A stretch of DNA of 42,925 nucleotides, taken from assembly GCA_035307785.1 (NCBI GenBank), contig DATGHS010000413.1, positions 1-42,925 of the forward strand, in the 5' to 3' direction. Every line of letters begins with the position of its first letter. The stretch's first letter is position 1. The notes under the pieces were generated by a model, which did not search any database, was not told the DNA's origin, and saw nothing but the letters and a program-made list of their open reading frames with translations. The translations under genes were made by a program, and so were the position numbers. This document shows, piece by piece, positions 26,195 to 34,489 of the stretch. Origin of the DNA: DATGHS01 sp035307785. GTDB lineage: Bacteria; Planctomycetota; Planctomycetia; Gemmatales; Gemmataceae.

Positions 26195-27529
26195 TTACTT
26201 CCCTTTGGATTCCTTTTCAGGCAATGCATTAGCTTGTGCCCGGTAGGCGTCCTCCTGCGCCTGGTTCCCCTGCTGATGGTAGAATTCGGCCAATTCCAGA
26301 TAGGCGTCGCGCAATTGGGGATCCAGTTTCAATGCATTGTGCAGCCAGAATTGCCCATCCTCCGGACGGCCCACGGATAGAAACAGTTTTGCCAATTCGA
26401 GTTGTAAATTGGCGTCGCGCGGATGCAACGCGATCTCGTGGGAAGTGATTTCGCCAATACGTTCCAGTCGATTGAGAAGCTGGCGCATGTGCTCTTCCTG
26501 ACCCAGTTTCTCGGTTTCCTTGCGCTGATCGCGCAAGCTTTCGTAGAGCCCATAATGGGAAACATAATCGTACGGCATTGCCTCCACGGCTTTGCGAAAC
26601 CAGATTTCCGCCTCGGCCGGCCGTTCTTCCGATAATTCCAATTGGCCGCGCGTGCGCAACGCCGGACCGAATCCGGGTTGGATCTCGAGGATGTGCTTCA
26701 CGAGAGCTAATGTGGCCTCCACGTGATTGCACCGCAGATGACATTGGGCCATACGCGCCAGGGTATCCGGGTCTTCGCCCGCGCTTTGGTGCAATATCTC
26801 CCAATGCCTGAGCGAATCCTCATAGTGGCCGATGTTCATCAAGCTAATGGCGAGGCTGCGTCGCACATCATGCCGCCGGCTATCCAGAGCCATGGCCTTT
26901 TCGTAGTCCGAAGCAGCGAGCGCAAAAGCGTGGACGTCCAGATGCAGATTGCCCAAAAGAACCAATGCCTGAATGTTATTGCCATCGCGCTCGAGCCATT
27001 GGTTCAAGCACTTGAGCGCGTCCGTGGTTCGGTAGACGCGCGAGTAGCCTTGTATCAGCGCTTCCCAGATAAGCGGAGTTAATTCGGGGTGAAGGCGGAG
27101 CTGGTCGTATAAATAGGACTCCACATCGAGAAGTTCGCCCTCAGCAGCACGCAAGTAGGCCCACTCCAGTGTTAGCTGAAGAGAGGGAACAGACTGCAAT
27201 TCCCGGCAGCGCAACAGATGCATTTCGGCCAGATCAAAACGACCCAGGCGACGGGCCGCCCGGCTGGCGAATATATGGCTGGTCTCATCGTCGGGCCAAA
27301 CTCGTAGTGCGGCTTCAAAATGCGCGAGCGCCTCTTCGCTGCGGAAACGATTCATCTCGGAGCGGCCGCGATAAAAATGAACGGCGGCACTTGCCTGCGG
27401 GCCAATCAGTCCGGCGCTGACGATTAAAATGGCCAATAGCAACAACAACCGCGCCAACCTGGAACTCCGGCTCTCCCCTTTTTGGGGACCCAGGCGAAGC
27501 GATTGTGTGGCGCGTGCGAGCAATTGCAT
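26195..27529 (-). CDS. TPR repeat protein, single-pass anchor (paralogue A)
   Basis: The 444-aa protein has a positively charged N-terminus, a membrane segment at about residues 27-46 (RLLLLLAILIVSAGLIGP) and then about ten TPR helical pairs up to the end (for example EEALAHFEAALRVWPDDE and AEAEIWFRKAVEAMPYDY). The repeats probably face the periplasm. It is clearly related to the gene at 27563-28951, which lies 33 bp upstream, with the same order of anchor and repeats. TPR domains are scaffolds that bind other proteins. The partner could be one of the FG-GAP proteins encoded nearby. Confidence 0.85.
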   Translation of the reverse strand: MQLLARATQSLRLGPQKGESRSSRLARLLLLLAILIVSAGLIGPQASAAVHFYRGRSEMNRFRSEEALAHFEAALRVWPDDETSHIFASRAARRLGRFDLAEMHLLRCRELQSVPSLQLTLEWAYLRAAEGELLDVESYLYDQLRLHPELTPLIWEALIQGYSRVYRTTDALKCLNQWLERDGNNIQALVLLGNLHLDVHAFALAASDYEKAMALDSRRHDVRRSLAISLMNIGHYEDSLRHWEILHQSAGEDPDTLARMAQCHLRCNHVEATLALVKHILEIQPGFGPALRTRGQLELSEERPAEAEIWFRKAVEAMPYDYVSHYGLYESLRDQRKETEKLGQEEHMRQLLNRLERIGEITSHEIALHPRDANLQLELAKLFLSVGRPEDGQFWLHNALKLDPQLRDAYLELAEFYHQQGNQAQEDAYRAQANALPEKESKGK

Positions 27530-27562
27530 TATTCTGACGCCTTGCCGTTGCCAAGCGGATTT

Positions 27563-28951
27563 CTATGGCTGGGGTTGGGCGGTTTTGTACATTTGCGAGT
27601 GGTACCGCGACCGACCCAGATCGCCGGTCCGCTGGTAATACGTGGCCAGCACTTTGTGCGCGGGGGCATAGTTGGGATCAACTTTTAAGCAGCTTTTCAA
27701 CCAGCGCACGCCTTCTTCCACATGCCCGGAACGAAGATAGATCATCGCGGCTTCATAATGAAGGACCGGGTCATTCGGATTCTGCTGCATCCGTTCGGTC
27801 ACCAGCTTCTGCAGATATCTCAAATCGGCTTCCATCGCTTCCAGCCGCGCTAAAGTCTCTTCGGCCTCCGTGTTCTTTTTGAGTCTGGATAAGCACAGGT
27901 AGAGCTGATAGCGGGTGGGATAGTTTCCCGGATCGAGTTCCACGGCCCGGCGCAGATAACCCTCGGCTTCTTCCACGCGGTCCCACTGCATGTACAACTT
28001 GCCGCGCGCCGCCAATGCTTCGCGGTTGGCTGGTTCGCGGTCCAGTACCTGGCCTAGGGCTGCATCGGCCTGATCGTAACGGCCAAGCACCGTGCAACAT
28101 CGAGCCAACTCCACCAAAACCTGAGGCTTCTCCGGCTCCAGGGCGTGTAAGTATTCCAAATGGGGCAAGGCTTCTGATTCTTCGTGCGCGTCGATCAACA
28201 AACCGGCCAGCCGGAACCTGGCATCGGCGCGCTCGGGGTCCAGTTCCAGCACCTGCCCAAAGCATTTGCGCGCTTCGGCATTTTGCTCCTTGAGTTCGTA
28301 ACAAACTGCCTCGCAGAAGATCGCCTGAGTATCTTGCGGGGCCAGTTCCCGCCATTTCTTCAAGGCAACATCGGCATCCTGGAGTCGAAAAACCCGGATG
28401 AAATAGGCAGTGATCGCTTCTAAAATCAGCGGGGCAAAAGGATGGTTCTCATCGACCAGTCGAGTGCAGTAAGACTGAACACTGTCCAGACGGCCTTTGC
28501 CGACTTGTAACAATACGCGCTCAAGAAGCAATTGCTCGTCGTCAGGGCCACGCGTTCGTTCATATCGAGCCAGGAAATCTTCGGCGATCTCGAAGGCCTC
28601 TTCGCGACGAGCCGTTCGGGCGGCCAATAACAGTGCTTCAGGCCGTTCCGGCGCTGCCCAAAGACACGCGCGCAGATGGCGATGGGCCTCCGCGTTGTGA
28701 TAGCGCGCGACTGCCATGCGCGCCTTGGACAGGTGGTAATTGGCCCAAGCCTGCACTCCGAGCACGCCGACGCCGACAACGAGAAGAACGGCAACGACCA
28801 GTCTGGCAAAGAATGCGATTGGATGCCGAAATGGATAACGCAACAGGCGAAAGGCTGCTGACACCAACCTCGCCGTTCTCTTCCTTGGCGAGACAGCAAC
28901 TAGCGGCGTTAACTTGCTGGATGCTTCAACAGAGGATGCGGGCTCAGCCAT
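27563..28951 (-). CDS. TPR repeat protein, single-pass anchor (paralogue B)
   Basis: The 462-aa product has an N-terminal cytoplasmic tail of about 45 residues, a membrane segment at about 50-69 (LVVAVLLVVGVGVLGVQAW) and TPR repeats from residue 75 to the end (EAHRHLRACLWAAPERPE, ADARFRLAGLLIDAHEE, AEGYLRRAVELDPGNYP). Alignment by eye with its downstream neighbour shows shared blocks, e.g. 'VESYLYDQLRLHPELTPLIWE' against 'VQSYCTRLVDENHPFAPLILE' (cut to 20 residues), so the two arose by tandem duplication. It leads a two-gene operon. The role is inferred: a periplasmic scaffold. Confidence 0.85.
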   Translation of the reverse strand: MAEPASSVEASSKLTPLVAVSPRKRTARLVSAAFRLLRYPFRHPIAFFARLVVAVLLVVGVGVLGVQAWANYHLSKARMAVARYHNAEAHRHLRACLWAAPERPEALLLAARTARREEAFEIAEDFLARYERTRGPDDEQLLLERVLLQVGKGRLDSVQSYCTRLVDENHPFAPLILEAITAYFIRVFRLQDADVALKKWRELAPQDTQAIFCEAVCYELKEQNAEARKCFGQVLELDPERADARFRLAGLLIDAHEESEALPHLEYLHALEPEKPQVLVELARCCTVLGRYDQADAALGQVLDREPANREALAARGKLYMQWDRVEEAEGYLRRAVELDPGNYPTRYQLYLCLSRLKKNTEAEETLARLEAMEADLRYLQKLVTERMQQNPNDPVLHYEAAMIYLRSGHVEEGVRWLKSCLKVDPNYAPAHKVLATYYQRTGDLGRSRYHSQMYKTAQPQP

Positions 28952-29033
28952 GGCCGAACAGCAAAAGATAAGCGAGCCCCACCGTTCGGAGCAAGAGCTT
29001 CCGTCGGGTGGGGCAAGTAGATTGACCCAGTAA

Positions 29034-29531
29034 TCACTCGCTCAAGGGAACATCGTAGGTGTTGCTTCCCGATTTCACCGTGAACGTGAGTCCGGAAGAG
29101 TCGGGACTCTTATACTTGTCTGGAATGTTCGGAATCTTGTCATGTTTTTCCTTTGAACCTTCATATGCCTTCATAGCTTCGGGCGGCGCGCCAGGCGGCG
29201 GCTTCATCTTTCCCTCCATCTCCTTTTCGCGCCCCTTCGGAACTCCTACGGCGCCGCTTCCCTTGTCCACGGGTATGCTGATGTAAACCTTCATGTTTCC
29301 GGATGGAACGTTTTCTACATAGTAGGCGCCGTCGGGCCCAATCGAAGACCCGTATTCTTTGCCGTCATCCGCCCGAAAGTTGATAGATCCTCCGGGCATC
29401 GGGGCACCCTTAAAGGTGACTTTGCCGGAAATCTTTCCTTTACCACCCCCAGTACAACCGAGCGCCAATACGAGGGACGGCAGCAATAAGGCCATTCCCA
29501 ATTTCAAACGAAGCAACGATCTCTTGGACAT
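29034..29531 (-). CDS. Small lipoprotein, carboxypeptidase regulatory-like fold
   Basis: The 165-aa protein has a lipoprotein signal (LPSLVLALGC, Cys26), then a beta-sandwich start KGKISGKVTFKGAPMPGGSINF. This is the common planctomycete small secreted protein form related to the carboxypeptidase regulatory-like (transthyretin-like) fold; YYVENVPSGNMKVYISI is the second conserved block. A middle stretch is rich in Pro, Lys and Gly. It usually accompanies DUF1559 proteins, as here (98 bp downstream of that gene). The function is unknown; it probably sits at the outer membrane or periplasm. Confidence 0.85.
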   Translation of the reverse strand: MSKRSLLRLKLGMALLLPSLVLALGCTGGGKGKISGKVTFKGAPMPGGSINFRADDGKEYGSSIGPDGAYYVENVPSGNMKVYISIPVDKGSGAVGVPKGREKEMEGKMKPPPGAPPEAMKAYEGSKEKHDKIPNIPDKYKSPDSSGLTFTVKSGSNTYDVPLSE

Positions 29532-29561
29532 GAAGCACCCCTGGACGAGATTTAGAAGAAA

Positions 29562-29583
29562 GGCGCTTCCAATCGGAAGCGCC
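29562..29583 (-). terminator. Hairpin terminator after the DUF1559 gene
   Basis: A perfect 9-bp stem (GGCGCTTCC/GGAAGCGCC) with a 4-base loop is followed on the minus strand by TTTCTTC. On the plus strand a run of five T residues follows, so it could terminate in both directions. It lies in the 98-bp gap between the pilin-like gene and the small lipoprotein gene. Confidence 0.7.
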
Positions 29584-29629
29584 TTTTTCGGAGCAACGAA
29601 TTGCCGTTTTCAAACCTGAACTGAGCTTG

Positions 29630-30652
29630 CTACCAGTCTGAACCCAAAACGTCACCACAGTTGCAAGTAATGGCGGCCCACCAGGTGGTAGTACTGACGC
29701 TCTGGTTAACCAGCCGCACACTGCCGTCCCCCATGGCGCACAGAATTCCAGCCGTGTGACCCGTGTTGGGAAGATTGCCGTTGCCGCAATTGGGCGTTGA
29801 ATTCGCACAGTTGGGGGCATTGGGAGTCGGGTTCTTATTCGGTTGAACTTGGAACATGGCCGAAGGCTGCGGGCCGCCACGCAGAGAAAAGCCCGCCGCA
29901 CTGCCAGGGGTAATCATGCACGACCGGCCAGCCTGGCTGCCGCTATCCGGAGTGTACACACAGGGACCCCAGTCTCCCCAATAGTTGAAGCCACTATCGG
30001 GCGACCAGCCGCTTTCGCCGTAGGACAATACTTCCTTTTCCGTGAAGAAGACTGTGTTCGAAGTTCCATCGGAAATGGAACCAGGGAATTGTCTTAGCGG
30101 GACGTTCCAATACCAGGGATTCTGATTTTGCCCGGCCGTGGAACCGTAGGTAAGACCAAAGACCTGGCCGTTGTAAGCGTAGCTGGTTACTGATTGCGCC
30201 CAGATACCCTGCTCACTTTTCGTTGGATCCGATGGACAAAGGTACGGCTTAATCTTATAGTTCTGCCCATTCCATTGGCTGTAGGTCGGGAATGCGCCGT
30301 TTCGCCCATCCCCACCCGCTCCGACATGCGTGGCCTGGTACGTGTTGTTCTGTTCGATGTACGGCAAGATATGGAAAAAGATACCGCCTTCCCCGTTATT
30401 GTTGGCCGGACTCGGGCTCGGATAAAGCCCAAGGCCAGGAGGCATGTTGCCGCTATTCGTGTCGGAAGCATTTATTGTCGCCAAGCAAATCTGCTTCAAA
30501 TTGTTCGAGCACTGAATGCGGGCCGCCGCCTCGCGCACCTTCTGCACTGCGGGCAATAGCAACCCAATCAGAATCGCAATGATGGCTATGACCACCAGCA
30601 ATTCGATTAGCGTAAAGCCGAATCCTTTCTTGAATCTTCGAATGAGAGCCAT
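29630..30652 (-). CDS. DUF1559 protein with type IV pilin-like N-terminus
   Basis: The 340-aa protein starts at ATG 30652, preceded by AAAGGG; a longer frame to 30772 has no support. The N-terminus is a prepilin signal: GFTLIELLVVIAIIAILIG, cleaved before Phe by a prepilin peptidase, followed by LLPAVQKVREAAARIQCSNNLKQI, the DUF1559 signature of Planctomycetes. The C-terminal block HTAGILCAMGDGSVRLVNQSV is the family's characteristic H-x-DGS motif. These proteins are abundant, pseudopilin-like and of unknown role. No pilus assembly gene is in the window. A candidate promoter lies upstream. Confidence 0.93.
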   Translation of the reverse strand: MALIRRFKKGFGFTLIELLVVIAIIAILIGLLLPAVQKVREAAARIQCSNNLKQICLATINASDTNSGNMPPGLGLYPSPSPANNNGEGGIFFHILPYIEQNNTYQATHVGAGGDGRNGAFPTYSQWNGQNYKIKPYLCPSDPTKSEQGIWAQSVTSYAYNGQVFGLTYGSTAGQNQNPWYWNVPLRQFPGSISDGTSNTVFFTEKEVLSYGESGWSPDSGFNYWGDWGPCVYTPDSGSQAGRSCMITPGSAAGFSLRGGPQPSAMFQVQPNKNPTPNAPNCANSTPNCGNGNLPNTGHTAGILCAMGDGSVRLVNQSVSTTTWWAAITCNCGDVLGSDW

Positions 30653-30774
30653 GAGTCGCCCTTTCTGAAGAAATGAGAGAGAAACAGACAGATTAGTTAT
30701 TAAGTAAGCAAATCGGTAAACACCGTCAAGGAAAAATCCAATCTCGCCACGTTCCAGACCACGCTTCAGCACCT

Positions 30775-30802
30775 ATTATCATTCGGACCGAAACATGGTC
30801 AA
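30775..30802 (-). promoter_or_regulatory. Candidate promoter of the DUF1559 gene
   Basis: The minus strand reads TTGACC (30802-30797) and GATAAT (30780-30775) with a 16-bp spacer, a good sigma-70 match, leaving a leader of about 116 bases. The 340-bp gap from 30653 to 30992 contains no convincing gene; a frame at 30869-31090 shows no family resemblance or ribosome-binding site. Confidence 0.5.
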
Positions 30803-30992
30803 AATAGAAAGGTTTTTCTTTTCTACACCAACTGAGCGACGAATACAAGGATAAATTTCGCCAAATACTCATTTTTTTGTGTCCACGTCAACGCGGCATC
30901 GACCGTTTTTTTCAACGAGTTTGGCTGACAAGGCAACAACTTGCGTCGTTTTCCCGCCCATGATCGCCCTTTCGGTATAGCAAATCGAGCCT

Positions 30993-31238
30993 TCAGCTGG
31001 TGGAAGGTTGACTAGCACCGGAAGCAACTGTTGAAGGCTCCGCGGCCGCTTCCTGTTTTTCATCCGGCCGTGCGACCGCTTTCGATCCACGTAGCCGCCG
31101 AATCAATCTCACCAGAGGCGAGAAGAACACACCGAGCAGCGCGAGAATTACCCAACCCACTAAAGCGAGAAAGTACGGGATGAGTTCCACTCCCGGCACA
31201 GGCCCATAGGCGAACAACGGCGAACTAGGGCGGAGCAC
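30993..31238 (-). CDS. Small membrane protein translated from a GTG overlapping the ASST gene
   Basis: The 81-aa product has one hydrophobic segment, roughly residues 19-41 (LIPYFLALVGWVILALLGVFF), flanked by basic residues (VRLIRRLRGSKAVAR) and an Ala/Ser-rich acidic tail. The start is the GTG at 31238, inside the last codons of the arylsulfotransferase-like gene (14-base overlap), with AAAGGAG six to seven bases upstream. The overlap implies translational coupling. No domain is recognised. It could be a membrane anchor or subunit for the preceding enzyme. Confidence 0.65.
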   Translation of the reverse strand: MLRPSSPLFAYGPVPGVELIPYFLALVGWVILALLGVFFSPLVRLIRRLRGSKAVARPDEKQEAAAEPSTVASGASQPSTS

Positions 31239-32568
31239 TTCCTTCTCCTTTCAAGAATGGCAATTGGTCTGCAGTGAATCGTTGGGCGCGCTTCAATTCT
31301 ACGCCACACGCACCACTCCAAACGACTTCGTGTTGCGGTGTGACTTCAAAAACCTCGCCACCTTCGGAATTGACGATAAGCGTGTTGCCGTTGGGCAACC
31401 GCTGACTCATACCGCGAATGCGCGAATAAAACGGGATGCCGTTATCGCCTGGATACCACCACGGGAACGACTGCGCTAGGGGATCGTATTCGAGTACGCG
31501 CGAGCCACGCGGCGAACCCATGTTGTCGAAGATGAGTATGTGGCCATTATCGAGGAACGACGGGTCGTGCTGCGCGCGCCAGATGCCGCGGGCCGCCCAC
31601 ACGATCTTGCCACTATCTGGGTCGAGCACGGCCAGGGCATCGAGATGGCGCGGCGAAATCAGCAACTGTCCCGCCTTGAACTGCGGAAACTTCGACGCCT
31701 TGCTCGTAGTCAAGACTTTCACAGTGTTGGTGTGGAATACATCGCCCCGGCGTCGGTCATCGAAGATCGGCGTTGTGGTAACGCCTGGCGGCGCCGGGGG
31801 CGACGCCTGTCCATACATTTTCGAGCGCTCCAACATGCACAGGTAGGGAGCGTATGCCGGAGAGTCTCGAAATGCCTCGAGCAAAGGAATGCGCTTCAAG
31901 CGCTTGCCTTCGGGCGAAATGATGTCCACCACATCAATCACACAGGGCGATGGGGCGGGAATGTATTCCAATCCGGGCGGCAATTTTTCGACGATTTCAT
32001 TGGTGATGGTGTAGATCGTGCCGTCTTCTCCCACATCCACATCGTGGTGGCATTTGTCGCGGTACTTCCAAATGACGGCGGAGTCCTTGTCGATTTTTAC
32101 GAGCCCGTATCCGTTTGACGATGATTTGAAATCGATGGGACCTTCCATGACCGCCAGCAAGTCCCCATTGGGATAAAGATGGCCGCCCGTGAAATAAACC
32201 GCGGCATCATTTGGGGGATGTCCGCCAGGCGCGTCCGGCCAGATGCGACTAAACGGCACATACCACTCATGCACCACCCGGCCGCGCATATCGACGAGCA
32301 CAGTCCGCGTGCTGCTGAACATGCAGAGGGTAAAGCCATTACACGCCTTATCCGCTATGTAGATCTGGCCGACCGAAAGCGGCGGAAGGTCCTCGTCGGC
32401 AACCTGGTTCGTTTTTCGTCCCTCGTACCAGGCTGCACCGCCTGCGAATCCGCGCTGAATAAAGGACGAAGGCGGGAGATCAAAGTAAATGACCGCCGCG
32501 CCCAGCAGGAAACAGAGAGAGGCCAGACCAAACAGGAACAGGCAAAAGCGAAGGTGAGATGCCTTCAT
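31225..32568 (-). CDS. Arylsulfotransferase (ASST)-like beta-propeller protein
   Basis: The 447-aa protein starts at ATG 32568 and has an N-terminal membrane segment (LRFCLFLFGLASLCFLLGAAVIYF, residues about 6-28). The rest fits the arylsulfotransferase family (PF14269-type), a six-bladed propeller: ACNGFTLCMFSSTRTVLVDMRGRVVHEW, KCHHDVDVGEDGTIYTI, HTNTVKVL, QHDPSFLDNGHILIFDN and RLPNGNTLIVNSEGGEVFEV. His residues in KCHHDVDV and HTNT correspond to the family's active-site histidines, although I cannot confirm the sulfated histidine. Bacterial ASSTs move sulfate between phenols. Planctomycetes are rich in sulfatases, so a link to sulfated polymers is possible but inferred. It ends over the small membrane protein gene. 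Confidence 0.8.
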   Translation of the reverse strand: MKASHLRFCLFLFGLASLCFLLGAAVIYFDLPPSSFIQRGFAGGAAWYEGRKTNQVADEDLPPLSVGQIYIADKACNGFTLCMFSSTRTVLVDMRGRVVHEWYVPFSRIWPDAPGGHPPNDAAVYFTGGHLYPNGDLLAVMEGPIDFKSSSNGYGLVKIDKDSAVIWKYRDKCHHDVDVGEDGTIYTITNEIVEKLPPGLEYIPAPSPCVIDVVDIISPEGKRLKRIPLLEAFRDSPAYAPYLCMLERSKMYGQASPPAPPGVTTTPIFDDRRRGDVFHTNTVKVLTTSKASKFPQFKAGQLLISPRHLDALAVLDPDSGKIVWAARGIWRAQHDPSFLDNGHILIFDNMGSPRGSRVLEYDPLAQSFPWWYPGDNGIPFYSRIRGMSQRLPNGNTLIVNSEGGEVFEVTPQHEVVWSGACGVELKRAQRFTADQLPFLKGEGSAPP

Positions 32569-32788
32569 GCGAAATCCACTATAACAATGCGCCGGCGCGA
32601 CAAGATAGATGCGTTCTGTTCCGTATGAAGCGCGCCGCATTCCAGCCGTTGCCGATCTTCTTGCACGATGATGTACAGATTGTTTCATGAGAGAATTATG
32701 AGAATCCACGCCCGCTGGAGGCGGTTGCTTTTTGATACATTATTTCCAGCGGCTATTTTCCTTGGGCGCAGTATCCTGAGTCAGTCGC

Positions 32789-34489
32789 ATGCGGACGGCC
32801 AAATTCCTTATTGCAGCATCGGCCTTGGTTTTCGCGGGTTTACTCTCGCTCCCGTTGGTGAGGCTCAAGTTGGATGGTGCTCATCAGCTTCAGCCTCATG
32901 ACTGGTTCGCCGACATTACCGATGAGGTCGGCCTCCATTTCATCCATGATGCCGGTCCCACCGGCGACTTTTTCATGCCGCAGGCGATTGGCTCCGGTGC
33001 CGCCATTTTCGATGCCGATGGCGATGGACGACTCGTAATTCTCTTGCTGCAAAACGGAGGGCCAGACGGCGCGAAGAACCAGCTTTATCGTCAGTTGCCG
33101 AATGGAAGATTCGAAGATATCAGTGCCGGGTCGGGTCTCGATTTCGCCGGCTACAACATGGGCGTAGCCATCGGCGACATAAACAACGATGGCCGGCCCG
33201 ACGTCCTCATCACGCAATACACGGGCGTCCGGCTCTTCATCAATCAGGGCAACGGCAAATTCGTCGATCAAACCGAAGCGAGCGGTCTGAGCAACCCCGC
33301 ATGGGGCGCCTCGGCCGCGTTCTTCGATTTCGACCGGGACGGCTGGCTCGACCTGGTGGTTGTTAATTACGTTGATTATGACCCCACTTGGAAGTGCAAT
33401 TCATCCAGCGGGCAAAGGGAATTCTGCCCTCCGTCTACCTTTCCTGGACGAGTCACCCGGTTGTTTCATAATCTCGGACCTTCAGCCGCCGGCACGGTGC
33501 GCTTTGAAGATGTCACGATTCCATCTGGCCTGCACCGGCTCGAAGGTCCCGGCCTCGGTGTGCTCTGTGCCGATTTCAATGGCGACGGCTGGCCCGACAT
33601 TTTCGTGGCGAACGACGGCAAGCCGAACCGGCTATGGATCAACCAAAAGAACAGCACGTTCAAGGAAGAGGCTGTCCCGCGCAACGTCGCCTTCAACGGC
33701 ATGGCACAAGCGCAAGCGGGCATGGGCGTGGCCTTTGGCGATGCCGACGGCGATGGAATGTTCGACCTTTTTGTTACGCACCTTACCGAAGAAACGAATA
33801 CGCTCTGGCTGCAGGGGCCGCGCGGCCAGTTTCGCGACATGACATTCAGGTCTGGCTTGAGCCGAGCCAATTGGCGCGGCACCGGCTTTGGCACCGTCAT
33901 GGCCGATTTTGATAACGACGGCTGGAACGACATTGCCGTGGCCAATGGCCGGGTATCGCGCGGGCCAATGGCCAACGCTTCGCTTGGGCCCCTCTGGGGC
34001 CATTATGCCGAGCGCAACCAGTTGTTCGCCAACAATGGCGCCGGCATTTTTCGCGACATCTCCAACGATAACCCGGCATTCTGCGGCACTCCCAATGTCG
34101 CGCGCGGCCTTGTCGTCGCCGACATTGATGGCGACGGCGGCCTCGATCTCCTCGTCACCACAATTTCCGGGAAAGCCAGGCTCTTCCACAACACCGTGCC
34201 CGCGCGCGGACACTGGCTACTCATCCGAGCGATCGATCCGGCATTGCACCGGGACGCGTACGGCGCGGAGATCCAGGTTTACGCCCAGGGTCGTTCCTGG
34301 GTGCGCTGGGTCAACCCAGCCACGAGCTTTCTGTGCAGCAGCGACGTGCGCGCGCATTTCGGCCTGGGCAATGTGCAACAAGTGGATTCGATTGAAGTCT
34401 TGTGGCCGAATGGAGAGCGCGAACGATTCGATGGTTGCGCAACCGACCAGAAACTCGAGTTACGCAAAGGCACGGGTAAGCGGCCATGA
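32789..34489 (+). CDS. CRTAC1-like protein with FG-GAP repeats and ASPIC/UnbV domain
   Basis: The 566-aa protein has an N-terminal signal or anchor (FLIAASALVFAGLLSLPLV), then GLHFIHDAGPTGDFFMPQ and seven Asp-rich calcium-type loops: DADGDGRLVI, DINNDGRPDV, DFDRDGWLDL, DFNGDGWPDI, DADGDGMFDL, DFDNDGWNDI and DIDGDGGLDL. The C-terminus is the ASPIC/UnbV domain (DVRAHFGLGNVQQVDSIEVLWPNGERE). The architecture matches cartilage acidic protein 1-like bacterial proteins that are surface or extracellular. Its stop overlaps the following TPR gene by ATGA at 34486-34489. It is divergent from the arylsulfotransferase-like gene. Confidence 0.92.
   Translation: MRTAKFLIAASALVFAGLLSLPLVRLKLDGAHQLQPHDWFADITDEVGLHFIHDAGPTGDFFMPQAIGSGAAIFDADGDGRLVILLLQNGGPDGAKNQLYRQLPNGRFEDISAGSGLDFAGYNMGVAIGDINNDGRPDVLITQYTGVRLFINQGNGKFVDQTEASGLSNPAWGASAAFFDFDRDGWLDLVVVNYVDYDPTWKCNSSSGQREFCPPSTFPGRVTRLFHNLGPSAAGTVRFEDVTIPSGLHRLEGPGLGVLCADFNGDGWPDIFVANDGKPNRLWINQKNSTFKEEAVPRNVAFNGMAQAQAGMGVAFGDADGDGMFDLFVTHLTEETNTLWLQGPRGQFRDMTFRSGLSRANWRGTGFGTVMADFDNDGWNDIAVANGRVSRGPMANASLGPLWGHYAERNQLFANNGAGIFRDISNDNPAFCGTPNVARGLVVADIDGDGGLDLLVTTISGKARLFHNTVPARGHWLLIRAIDPALHRDAYGAEIQVYAQGRSWVRWVNPATSFLCSSDVRAHFGLGNVQQVDSIEVLWPNGERERFDGCATDQKLELRKGTGKRP

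Noticed and set aside
30869..31090. 73-aa minus-strand ORF upstream of the DUF1559 gene
   Set aside because: No family, no ribosome-binding site, and it overlaps the small membrane protein gene in another frame.
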